Of a DNA stretch of 11,450 nucleotides, positions 1 to 7,047 are shown in pieces (the stretch's first letter is position 1; each line of letters opens with the position of its first letter). The stretch covers positions 1 through 11,450 of the forward strand of contig JBLHLB010000101.1 in the NCBI GenBank assembly GCA_047618505.1. The letters are read 5' to 3'. The notes beneath the pieces are model-generated. The model saw nothing but the letters and a program-made list of their open reading frames with translations. It did not search any database and was not told the origin of the DNA. This DNA is from JBLHLB01 sp047618505 (GTDB lineage: Bacteria > Planctomycetota > UBA1135 > GCA-002686595). The translations under genes and the position numbers were made by a program.

Positions 1-78
1 CTGTCTCAGTGAAGGGAGATATTTCATTTGGGCGCAGCTGGCCGGACAGCCGATAGCCCCATTCCACCCCCCTCTACC

Positions 79-969
79 ATGAATGACGTTCGATTATCTG
101 CCCTCGCTGACCGCCTCCTCAGCCTGGATTCCCCCGATGCGGAGACCCTCCAGCTCGTTCGATCTGAGATCGTTGAACTCAAACACCTCTTGGAGAGGCT
201 GCTTCAGCGTGAGCTAGCTGATTTCCTTGGTGCCGCAGACACGATGATCCGAAGCATCGGAGTTTTGGAAGGCGAGTCGTATGAGCAGGTGCGGGAGCTT
301 GTGCTCACGCTTCTCTCGGTGGTTGCAGAGGCGGTCAATGGTCTTGGATCTCAGCATTCTGCTGACTCCGGGCTCGAGCTCCTGGAAGATCATGCAAATG
401 CTCCGGCTGAGGCGCGCAGCGAAGAATCGTTGATCGGTGCGCGACCGCCACTGACCCTTGAAGGTGAAGGGCTGAGCCTGACCTATCAAGGAGCTCGCAC
501 GATGAGCGAACTACTCCTGGGGCAAATCCTGATCGAGTCAGGCAACCTGTCTCGAGCCCAGTTGGTGGAAGCCCTCAAGCATCAGACCAAAGAGAAAGTC
601 CGAATCGGTGAGGCACTCGTAGCCCTCGGCTTCGTGACCAAAGAGCAAGTCGATCAGGCCATTCAGGAGCAGGACGCTCTCGCTGAGCACCTGCACATGG
701 AAAACCAGGGGAGCAACGTAGCTTTGCTCCACGACCTGACCATCGGGGAGATTCTGACCAGCGTTGGGGGGGTAGCTCAGGAAGACATCGAGCGCGCGTT
801 GAGGGTTCACCGGGCATCCGGGAAACGGCTTGGAGAATCACTCGTCGAACTCGGGGTCGTTTCCTGGGAACGCGTGGAGGAGGCTGTCCGCATCCAAGCC
901 AAGAATCGTCTCAACTCGGTTTGGGGAGCACCTGACGCCAAGGGGCTCAGCCTGCGCTTGGATGATTGA
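79..969 (+). CDS. Tandem MshEN-like (GspE/PilB N-terminal) protein, paralog 1
   Basis: A 296-residue protein that I do not recognise as a named family. Residues 1-90 are a helical domain of unknown type, followed by an acidic linker to about 140. Two MshEN-like modules follow, at 146-198 and 221-273. Each is a 24-residue motif, a 5-residue spacer and a second 24-residue motif; the second motifs begin RIGEALVALG and RLGESLVELG. In pilus and secretion ATPases such as MshE, this fold binds cyclic di-GMP and sits ahead of an ATPase domain. Here no Walker motif follows and the protein ends shortly after module 2 with SLRLDD. I infer a c-di-GMP sensor or adaptor, but the first Arg of motif I is replaced (L146, T221), so binding is unproven. 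The ATG at 79 is preferred because it aligns with the start of the paralog downstream. A TTG at 28 with an AAGGGAG box at 12-18 is an alternative that adds 17 residues. There is no signal peptide or membrane segment, so it is probably cytoplasmic. Confidence 0.85.
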   Translation: MNDVRLSALADRLLSLDSPDAETLQLVRSEIVELKHLLERLLQRELADFLGAADTMIRSIGVLEGESYEQVRELVLTLLSVVAEAVNGLGSQHSADSGLELLEDHANAPAEARSEESLIGARPPLTLEGEGLSLTYQGARTMSELLLGQILIESGNLSRAQLVEALKHQTKEKVRIGEALVALGFVTKEQVDQAIQEQDALAEHLHMENQGSNVALLHDLTIGEILTSVGGVAQEDIERALRVHRASGKRLGESLVELGVVSWERVEEAVRIQAKNRLNSVWGAPDAKGLSLRLDD

Positions 970-1003
970 TGTGCAGGACAAGACCTAGGCTATGAACGAG
1001 ACT

Positions 1004-1020
1004 GGCGCGTGCTGCGCGCC
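1004..1020. other. GC-rich hairpin between the MshEN paralogs
   Basis: A perfect 6-bp inverted repeat, GGCGCG and CGCGCC, encloses a 5-base loop in the 94-bp gap between the two paralogs. There is no T tract, so it is not a standard Rho-independent terminator. An 8-bp direct repeat, AGACCTAG, lies on either side at 981-988 and 1039-1046. It could be a weak transcription pause or mRNA-stability element, or chance. Confidence 0.25.
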
Positions 1021-1063
1021 CACCGTTGCCTCCGATTGAGACCTAGTTAAACCCCACGTCCCC

Positions 1064-2071
1064 ATGTCCTTTACACGCTTCCAGGAAATTGTCCGGCTGA
1101 TGGCCGGAGCGGATACCTGGGACCGTTCTGGTCAGAGGGAAGCTGAGGAGATGATTTGCGAGCTGAGGGAGATCGTCACCCCCATCAGGAAAGCGGATCT
1201 GATTGGGTTGGTCAATGGAGCGAGTCACATAGTGCACTTGGCTCCCAAGCTTGATCCAATCGAAGCGGAAGATTGCCAGCGCATGGCGGTGCGGCTCGTT
1301 CAAATCTCACTGCGTCGATTGCACGCCCTAAAGAACGCGCGCAAGAAGGACTTAGCCAAGAAAAGGAGTGGGGCAGAGAAGGCAGGCCCCCGAACTGGAA
1401 TGGCGATTGGGGATGTGCTGATTCAAATGGGATTCATTACGCCTGAAGACCTGGAGCAGGCACTTTCGCGCTCCGGAATCAATGGTCGTATGCTTGGGCA
1501 GAACCTGGTGGAATTAGGCCTGTGTGAGGCGGAGGACGTCGCCCGCGCCGTTTTCCTGCAGAAGAGTCTGCAGCCCACGGAGAGTAAACCGGACGATGGG
1601 GCCACAAAGCAGGGGGGCTCAATGGGGGCTGGGGAGAAGCAGCAGGAAGGGGTTGATGGCTTGGACGACCTTCTCCTCGGGGAAGCGCTGCTGCGCCGCG
1701 GGTGGGTTAACCCCGAGGAACTCCTGAGCGCGCTGCGACTGCACAAGGCGAACGGTGTGCGTATCGGGGATGCTCTCATCTACCTCGGCTATGCCGATGC
1801 AGGGCAGGTGCAGCAGGCCCTTGCCTGGCAAACGGAGATGCGGGCCGCATCGGCGTCGAAGCAGGCGATCCCGAATGCCTATGGCGGAAAGTTTCCCAGG
1901 GCGAAACCCGCACAGGCGGAGTCCCCCATAGAGGAGCCTGCGTCACTACGCGTGGTTGCTGATGCGCACACTGGCATCGCACTCAATGACGATAGCCCTC
2001 CTGCGCCTCTGCCGCGCAAGGATGAGCCCACGCGAAGCATCAGGCTGAACTACGACGATCCTCCGGCCTAG
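1064..2071 (+). CDS. Tandem MshEN-like (GspE/PilB N-terminal) protein, paralog 2
   Basis: A 335-residue paralog of the gene just upstream, with the same order of parts. An N-terminal helical domain (about 1-95) aligns end to end with that of paralog 1. A basic linker follows, then MshEN-like modules at 114-166 and 204-256. Both modules keep the 24-5-24 spacing: the motifs open AIGDVLIQMG, MLGQNLVELG, LLGEALLRRG and RIGDALIYLG. The first-position Arg, which contributes to c-di-GMP binding in MshE, survives only in the last. The C-terminal 80 residues are Pro/Ala-rich and look disordered, ending in SIRLNYDD, which echoes the SLRLDD end of paralog 1. There is no ATPase domain, signal peptide or membrane segment. 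The ATG has no clear Shine-Dalgarno box. The genes are 94 bp apart in the same direction and are probably cotranscribed, the product of a duplication. A regulatory adaptor role is inferred, not shown. Confidence 0.85.
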   Translation: MSFTRFQEIVRLMAGADTWDRSGQREAEEMICELREIVTPIRKADLIGLVNGASHIVHLAPKLDPIEAEDCQRMAVRLVQISLRRLHALKNARKKDLAKKRSGAEKAGPRTGMAIGDVLIQMGFITPEDLEQALSRSGINGRMLGQNLVELGLCEAEDVARAVFLQKSLQPTESKPDDGATKQGGSMGAGEKQQEGVDGLDDLLLGEALLRRGWVNPEELLSALRLHKANGVRIGDALIYLGYADAGQVQQALAWQTEMRAASASKQAIPNAYGGKFPRAKPAQAESPIEEPASLRVVADAHTGIALNDDSPPAPLPRKDEPTRSIRLNYDDPPA

Positions 2072-2079
2072 AAGACCGA

Positions 2080-2868
2080 CTACGTCTGCCAGGGGACGGC
2101 ATAGGGTCGCGGTTGGCCATCGGCCGCCGGCCAGGTTCCGCAACGGAAGGAGGCGCGGTAGGTGGAGGAGAGTACTTCGGAAGTGAGCACTTCGTGCACG
2201 TCCCCTTCGGCGATGGTCTGCCCTTCGGCCAGGAGGTGCACCCGGGAAGCGAACTGACTCGCCAGGTTTAAGTCGTGGGTGACAACGAGTATGCCGTGCC
2301 CGTTGGCAGCTAGGCGCTGCAGGAGGCTGAAGACCGACAGTTGATGTTCGGGGTCCAGCTCCGCCGTGGGTTCGTCCACCAAGAGAAAACGCGCTTCCTG
2401 AGCCAGGGCACGGGCCACCATGACGCGCCGGCGTTGACCGCCCGAAAGTGTCGGCAACGCACGTTGACCCAGGTCGCCTATGTCGGCCTGTTCCATCGCT
2501 GTTCGTACCGCTACGTGATCGGAGCTGCTCGTCCTCCGCCAGCGGTCGAGGTGCCCGTAGCGCCCACCTAAGACGAAGTCGTCCACGCGGATGTCCGGGA
2601 TACGGGAGAGGAACTGCGGGACGACTCCAACGTGCCGCGCCCGTTCGCGCGGCAAGAGAGCGCGTAGGTTTTCACCTGCGTGCTGAACAATCCCGCTATC
2701 AGGCAGAAGCAGTCCACCGAGGAGTTTCAGAAGAGTTGACTTGCCGGCGCCGTTTGGGCCCAGAACGCACAGGAAATCCCCCGGCTCAAGACGGATGGAA
2801 ACGTCCGTCAAGGCGCATGTCTCACTCCCATAGGAGTAGGAAATATTCCTAGCTAGTAAATGTTTCAC
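2080..2868 (-). CDS. FecE/BtuD-type ABC transporter ATP-binding protein
   Basis: A 262-residue cytoplasmic ATPase that powers an importer for iron-siderophore, heme or cobalamin-type substrates. All ABC motifs are visible: Walker A GPNGAGKST (37-45), Q-loop Gln85 in VVPQ, signature LSGGQ (141-145), Walker B FLLVDE (161-166) and the switch His198 in VTHD. Length is normal for the FecE/BtuD/HmuV group. The start is a GTG that overlaps the permease stop codon by four bases (GTGA), so the two are translationally coupled; no ATG is available nearby. It converges with paralog 2 of the MshEN pair, with eight bases between the stop codons and no obvious terminator. The sequence does not settle the substrate, so I give no gene symbol. 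Confidence 0.93.
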   Translation of the reverse strand: MKHLLARNISYSYGSETCALTDVSIRLEPGDFLCVLGPNGAGKSTLLKLLGGLLLPDSGIVQHAGENLRALLPRERARHVGVVPQFLSRIPDIRVDDFVLGGRYGHLDRWRRTSSSDHVAVRTAMEQADIGDLGQRALPTLSGGQRRRVMVARALAQEARFLLVDEPTAELDPEHQLSVFSLLQRLAANGHGILVVTHDLNLASQFASRVHLLAEGQTIAEGDVHEVLTSEVLSSTYRASFRCGTWPAADGQPRPYAVPWQT

Positions 2869-3923
2869 CAGACCGAAAGCGCCCGCTTGTTTCTAACCAG
2901 AAGGAACAGGAAGAACGGGCCACCCAGGAGCGACATGGCGACGCCGGGGCCCAGTGCGCGGTCCGCGAATAGCCAACGCTGAAGAACGTCCGCCCCCAGC
3001 AGAAGGGTCGGACCGCCCAGCAAACACAGGCCGAGGAGTGGCCGGTGGTTCGTGCCGCAGATGCGCCGGATCAAGTGGGGAGCGACGAGGCCGACGAAGC
3101 CGATTTGGCCCGCGACGGAAACAGCGACCGCGGCGGAAAGCGCGGCGGCCCCGAGTGCCAGACGCTTGACGCGCGTCACATCGACACCCAGGGCAAGGGC
3201 GTCCTCTTCGCCGCCCGCAAGCAAGTCGAGCTCGATGGCGACAAAGGGAATGCAGGCCGCCGCCAGGGTCAGGCCCACCCAGAGCATCGTGATCTGACTA
3301 GTCAGCGTCTTGTCTTCGATGCGCCCGAACATCCAACCGAAGAGAGCCTGGGAAACGTCGTAGTCGTGGATCGATAGGGCTTGCAGGGCAGTCAATACAC
3401 CACCAACCACCGCGTTCACCGCAACGCCCACCAGCAGCAGGGTGGGGATCGAGATGCGGCCCTGGGTTGTGGCGAGTCGTAGCACCAGCCAAGTTGTGGC
3501 GACAGCGCCGATGAAGGCTCCGCAGGTGACGAGCAGAGGGGAGTAGCCTGCGCCATGTTGAAGCACGAACACGTTCGAAGCGCCGCCCAGAACGAGGATT
3601 ACGCAGGCTGCACCAAGGCTCGCCCCGGCGGAGAGTCCAAGGATCGAAGGGGACGCCAGGTCGTTACGAAAGACCCCTTGGAGGAGTGCGCCCGAGAGAG
3701 CCAGGGCCGCGCCAACTCCGGTGCCAACAACAACGCGTAGCAGCCGTAGCCGCGCGATCAGCTGTAGGTGCGACTCAAGGGGTTCACCCAATCCAATAGC
3801 TGCAAGGGCGCCGCGCAGGGATTGACCAGGAGTCAAGGCCTCGCTCGTCCCTAGGCAAAGGGACAGGGTGGCTGCGCCGAGCAACAGCAGGGCGAGGAGG
3901 ATGGCGAGGCGGCGGGGCGACAT
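2865..3923 (-). CDS. FecCD/BtuC-family ABC transporter permease
   Basis: A 352-residue inner-membrane permease of the FecCD family, which normally forms a homodimer of about ten helices per subunit. It starts MSPRRLAILLALLLL, a typical first membrane helix. Family landmarks include LRLLRVVVGTGVGAALALSG (the conserved RLPR-type region), the GxxLQGVFRNDLASPSILGLS stretch, and the cytoplasmic coupling region near the C-terminus, GFVGLVAPHLIRRICG, which contacts the ATPase. Length matches the family. The gene is first in a two-gene minus-strand operon with the ATPase and is divergent from the binding protein, with 61 bp between starts. That gap is far too short for a cobalamin riboswitch, and I see no Fur-like AT-rich palindrome in it. 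The ligand remains unknown; iron chelate, heme or corrinoid are all possible. Confidence 0.95.
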   Translation of the reverse strand: MSPRRLAILLALLLLGAATLSLCLGTSEALTPGQSLRGALAAIGLGEPLESHLQLIARLRLLRVVVGTGVGAALALSGALLQGVFRNDLASPSILGLSAGASLGAACVILVLGGASNVFVLQHGAGYSPLLVTCGAFIGAVATTWLVLRLATTQGRISIPTLLLVGVAVNAVVGGVLTALQALSIHDYDVSQALFGWMFGRIEDKTLTSQITMLWVGLTLAAACIPFVAIELDLLAGGEEDALALGVDVTRVKRLALGAAALSAAVAVSVAGQIGFVGLVAPHLIRRICGTNHRPLLGLCLLGGPTLLLGADVLQRWLFADRALGPGVAMSLLGGPFFLFLLVRNKRALSVW

Positions 3924-3984
3924 GCGCCGCCCATTGTGGCGGCTTGTTGGCTCCGCCGCACCTATCGCAGGCTATCCTCGCGGC
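3924..3984. promoter_or_regulatory. Divergent promoter region between importer halves
   Basis: This 61-bp spacer must hold the promoters, or at least the 5' leaders, for both the permease-ATPase operon and the binding-protein gene. It is GC-rich. I could not find a convincing -35/-10 pair with normal spacing, a Fur box or a riboswitch. The regulatory assignment rests only on gene arrangement. Confidence 0.4.
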
Positions 3985-4932
3985 ATGTGTGCGACCTTCC
4001 TCAAGATCAGCTCCGTTGTCCTGGTTTTCTCCCTCTCAACCGCATGCTTTGGCGGGGGAGAAGAGGCCCCGGGAGCCTTCTTCCACGGCCAGGGGCTGGA
4101 CGGCATGGAGCTAAATCTGGACTCGGTTCCTCGGAGTGTCCTGCCCGCAACATCGGGGTCGGCGGAGATCATTCTCGAGCTGCTTCCGCGGGAACGCATC
4201 GCCGGTATTCCCCGTGTGGTCTTTGACTTCAGCGCAGGCTTTGGCGAGCCCGAGGACTGGGGCGACTCCAACATCCTCGAACGTTACCGGGGTGAGGATG
4301 TCCTGGCCCTGCGTCCAGATCTTGTACTGACAAGTGCCTTCCAGGACATGGACACAACGTCACTCCTGCGCCGTGAAGGTGTGCCGGTGTTGGGCTTCCC
4401 CACCGTGAGCAGGTTCTCGGATGTGACGGACGCGGTGGAGATCCTTGGGCGAGTGTTGGATTGTGAAGAGCAAGCTGGTGGGATCCTTCGGGAAATGGAG
4501 TCGCGGCGTGCCGCATTGGCCCAACGGGCCGTTGTCTGGAAAGGGCGTGAGGCTTTGCTCTACACCAACTACGGCACCGGCGGTTGGACCCAGGGAATTG
4601 AGTCAGCCGGCGAAGTTCTCCTGGGGTTAGCGGGCCTTGTGAACTCAGCTGGACTAGGGGAATTACAGGGGCCCTACCAGATTGCTAATGAGCTTCTGAT
4701 CGCACTCGATCCGGCAGTGATTATCTGCGGGTCTGACATGGGGGACTTCGAGGCCAGCGCGGGCTACCTGATGAAGAATCCCGTGCTGCGCAAACTCTCT
4801 GCCGTGCGCAACAAGCGCGTAATCGTCCTGCCATCGACATTACTCCAGTCCACTTCCCATCGCATGCTAGACGCGGCCGAGGCCCTGGTGGTTGAGTTGG
4901 AGAGGCTAGGGCTCACGGCTGACGGTGACTGA
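3985..4932 (+). CDS. Periplasmic metal-chelate-binding lipoprotein (BtuF/FecB-like)
   Basis: A 315-residue substrate-binding protein of the periplasmic-binding-protein type 2 group (PF01497-like), the ligand-capture partner of the divergent permease and ATPase. Residues 1-20 are a lipoprotein signal with a lipobox-like end, LSTAC, and Cys21 as the likely lipidated residue, followed by Gly-rich FGGG. The first lobe has the family pattern GSAEIILELLP...RIAGIPR and then LALRPDLVLTS, the usual strand-turn before the long connecting helix. The second lobe contains IALDPAVIICGSDMG and ends in a C-terminal helix. The ATG at 3985 is chosen because it places the signal peptide at the N-terminus. Upstream in-frame ATGs at 3868 and 3922 lie inside the divergent permease gene and would bury the signal. 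Binding proteins of this family recognise siderophores, heme or cobalamin; the sequence alone does not say which. Confidence 0.9.
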   Translation: MCATFLKISSVVLVFSLSTACFGGGEEAPGAFFHGQGLDGMELNLDSVPRSVLPATSGSAEIILELLPRERIAGIPRVVFDFSAGFGEPEDWGDSNILERYRGEDVLALRPDLVLTSAFQDMDTTSLLRREGVPVLGFPTVSRFSDVTDAVEILGRVLDCEEQAGGILREMESRRAALAQRAVVWKGREALLYTNYGTGGWTQGIESAGEVLLGLAGLVNSAGLGELQGPYQIANELLIALDPAVIICGSDMGDFEASAGYLMKNPVLRKLSAVRNKRVIVLPSTLLQSTSHRMLDAAEALVVELERLGLTADGD

Positions 4933-5017
4933 GGTAAACGGAGAGCTTCTCTGCGATCTGCCCTCTGATCGTCCAGTAGCCATCGATTGGCTATCAGGGC
5001 GAACTCGAGTGCCTGTC

Positions 5018-5493
5018 CTAGAGATCCGGATGCGACTTGGCGCGATCTTGACGCAGGGACTTCATAGCCACAGTACGTTTCAGGGCGGAATCCCAGGCTT
5101 CGTGATGCGACCCATGCCGCCCTTGGCGATTTCAGCACCGCGTTCCAGGGCATGCGGGCCTTGCCCTTTAGCCTGGATGTCCCCGAGCACCTGATTCCAG
5201 GTGACCTCAAGCTGATCGCTGTGGGAGGTCGACGGCAGGCTGTCCCCGGGGGGAGCATCGGATTGGAAACGGAGTTCGCTCCAGTGGAGGAGTCGCACCA
5301 GCCTGTCGTAGCGCTCCTGGTAACCACCCGCCTTCCCGTGCAGGTACTTGCGCCGCTCCTCTCCTTTCAATTCGAGGGCATGCCCGAGGAGTTCGATCGT
5401 GTCGGAATCGGCCTGGGATAGTTCAGACTCAGCGGTTTGCTTGGAATGCAATTGCCCCTGGGCATCATTTCTATCCTCGTGTGTTCCTTCCAT
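5018..5493 (-). pseudogene. Frameshifted Ser/Thr protein kinase remnant
   Basis: The reading frame starts at an ATG at 5493, preceded by a good GGGGAGAG box, and runs 137 codons to a stop at 5080. It has the pre-kinase region common in planctomycete and acidobacterial Ser/Thr kinases: ELLGHALELKGEERRKYL, then RYDRLVRLL. The start of the catalytic domain follows, with the glycine-rich loop EIAKGGMGRI at residues 121-130. The frame then breaks into KPGIPP and stops. Reading one base out of phase from 5101 restores the kinase sequence: EAWDSALKRTVAMKSLRQD, with the conserved VAxK lysine. That frame stops at 5018. The next stretch (about 5017-4970) resembles a degraded helix C in a third frame. 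No HRD or DFG region remains, because the binding-protein gene's 3' end lies at 4932. It is therefore a truncated, decayed kinase gene. A 137-residue peptide could still be made but would have no kinase activity. Confidence 0.75.
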
Positions 5494-5661
5494 CCCGCTC
5501 TCCCCAACTGCATCTGTGCCTATGCCGGCGAACCAAGGTAGCCTTGCGATTATCCTACAACTATTGTCAGAAGCTGGTCTCTTTTGGATGGGTTCAAGCC
5601 GGGGCTACTACGATACAGGAGCCTTGGAAGTTCCTTTCAGGCATCGACCCAGAACGAGCCC
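5494..5661. promoter_or_regulatory. Divergent intergenic region upstream of beta-CASP RNase
   Basis: A 168-bp gap separates the kinase remnant from the RNase gene. It must contain the promoter for the RNase-reductase pair, but no clear consensus is visible. It holds a 17-bp element, TGGAAGTTCCTTTCAGG, at 5625-5641. A near-copy of this lies upstream of the lipoprotein pair at 8205-8221. Confidence 0.35.
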
Positions 5662-7047
5662 ATGACGAGACTCTCTTTCCACGGCGGCGCCGGAACGGTG
5701 ACCGGTTCAAAGCACCTGGTCGAACACGGCAATGCCAGCATTCTGGTGGACTGCGGCATGTTCCAAGGCCGTCGAGAGCTGCGTGAGCGCAATTGGCGTC
5801 CCTTGGCATTCTCGCCGGCGGGACTCGATGCAGTTCTCCTTACCCACGCGCACATCGATCACTCCGGCTATCTCCCGCGACTTGTGAAGGATGGTTTCAA
5901 GGGCCGGATCTACTGCACGCAGGCCACGGCGGAACTTGTTGAGTTGTTGTTGCGCGACAGCGCCATGATTCAGGAAGAAGATGCGGAGCACGCCAATCGC
6001 CGGGGCTATTCCAGGCACAAGCCCGCACTCCCGCTGTACTCCGTCGAGGAAGCTGTAAAGGCACTGGGGCACCTCCATGCCGTTGACTACGACGAATGGT
6101 TGGAGCCCGCCCACGGCGTGCGTTTCCAGTTCTTTCGAGCCGGTCATATCCTTGGTTCTGGCATGGTGCAGATGGAGTGTGAGCGCGAGGGCGAAGAGCC
6201 TCTGCGGTTGCTCTTGACCGGTGACATCGGGCGTTACGATGCGCCGCTCGTGCCCGATCCATCGCCTCCGCCGCCCACCGACATTCTGGTTGTGGAGTCG
6301 ACCTACGGTGATCGCACGCACACGAAGGTCCCGGTCGAAGCTCAGATCGAGAGCGTCCTCGAGAAGATCAAGGAGAGTGAAGGGCAGGCCCTGATCCCGT
6401 CCTTTGCCGTGGGGCGCGCGCAGCAGCTCCTGTTGTTGCTGCACAACGTCATGGAGCGGAGACCGGAACTTGCCTTTCCGGTGCACTTGGACAGTCCGAT
6501 GGCGGTTAACACAACCAAGCTCTACCAGCGCTATCCCGAGGAACGTGGGCTTGAAGCCGTGGACATCAAGTCAGGTTCGAGCAAGATCTACGGCGACCGC
6601 GTCTACCTGCATCGCACGCGCGAAGAGTCGATGCGCCTGAACGACCTGCGTGGGCCGCGGGTGATCGTTTCCAGCAGCGGAATGCTTAGCGGCGGACGGG
6701 TCTTACACCACCTGCGTAGGATCCTGCCCAGCAAGCGCAACGTGGTGGTGCTGGCTGGCTACCAAGCACCGGGTACACGTGGCTGGCGTCTGCAGCAGAA
6801 TGAGCGCCGTATTCGCGTCCACGGACGCGACGTCGAGGTGCAAGCTTCGGTCTCATCGATCAGCGGTCTTTCCGCCCATGCTGATAGCGATCAGATCCTG
6901 CACTGGGCCAAGGACTTGGCGCCGCCCAGGCGTACCTTCGTAATCCACGGTGAACCCCATTCTGCACGGGCCCTGGCGGCGCGCCTTGAGTCGGAGCTAA
7001 ACTTCCCCTGCGAGACACCGGAGCTCGGGGATGGGTTTGAACTATGA
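5662..7047 (+). CDS. Metallo-beta-lactamase beta-CASP ribonuclease
   Basis: A 461-residue two-zinc RNA nuclease of the YSH1/CPSF-73-like bacterial group (TTHA0252 type), expected in the cytoplasm for RNA processing or decay. It begins MTRLSFHGGAGTVTGSKHL, the usual first strands of this family. The metal ligands are all present: HAHIDH at 62-67, the motif 3 His in FRAGHILGS, and Asp in TGDIG. The beta-CASP insert carries motif A in VVESTYGDR, followed by SFAVGRAQQLL. Motif B is His406 in SGLSAHAD and motif C is His429 in VIHGEP. Length is normal, so it should be active. The ATG at 5662 is chosen because the family homology starts there; the frame is open upstream to 5584 but that part looks non-coding. 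Its stop overlaps the next start (ATGA), so it is coupled to the sulfoxide reductase. Confidence 0.95.
   Translation: MTRLSFHGGAGTVTGSKHLVEHGNASILVDCGMFQGRRELRERNWRPLAFSPAGLDAVLLTHAHIDHSGYLPRLVKDGFKGRIYCTQATAELVELLLRDSAMIQEEDAEHANRRGYSRHKPALPLYSVEEAVKALGHLHAVDYDEWLEPAHGVRFQFFRAGHILGSGMVQMECEREGEEPLRLLLTGDIGRYDAPLVPDPSPPPPTDILVVESTYGDRTHTKVPVEAQIESVLEKIKESEGQALIPSFAVGRAQQLLLLLHNVMERRPELAFPVHLDSPMAVNTTKLYQRYPEERGLEAVDIKSGSSKIYGDRVYLHRTREESMRLNDLRGPRVIVSSSGMLSGGRVLHHLRRILPSKRNVVVLAGYQAPGTRGWRLQQNERRIRVHGRDVEVQASVSSISGLSAHADSDQILHWAKDLAPPRRTFVIHGEPHSARALAARLESELNFPCETPELGDGFEL

Noticed and set aside
79..340. N-terminal helical domain as a histidine phosphotransfer (Hpt) domain
   Set aside because: The size fits, but the helix lacks the conserved His-x-x-Lys-Gly region in both paralogs.
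3924..3984. Possible cobalamin riboswitch upstream of the permease
   Set aside because: A cobalamin riboswitch needs about 200 bases. The gap is 61 bases and shows none of the conserved B12-box sequence.
4764..5327. Minus-strand 187-codon open frame next to the kinase remnant
   Set aside because: Its first half is out of frame with the kinase sequence and its last part runs into the importer lipoprotein gene on the other strand. Only a short middle piece may be kinase-derived.
5707..6486. Minus-strand open frame of 259 codons within the beta-CASP RNase gene
   Set aside because: It lies wholly opposite conserved metal-binding and catalytic motifs of the RNase and has no recognisable features.
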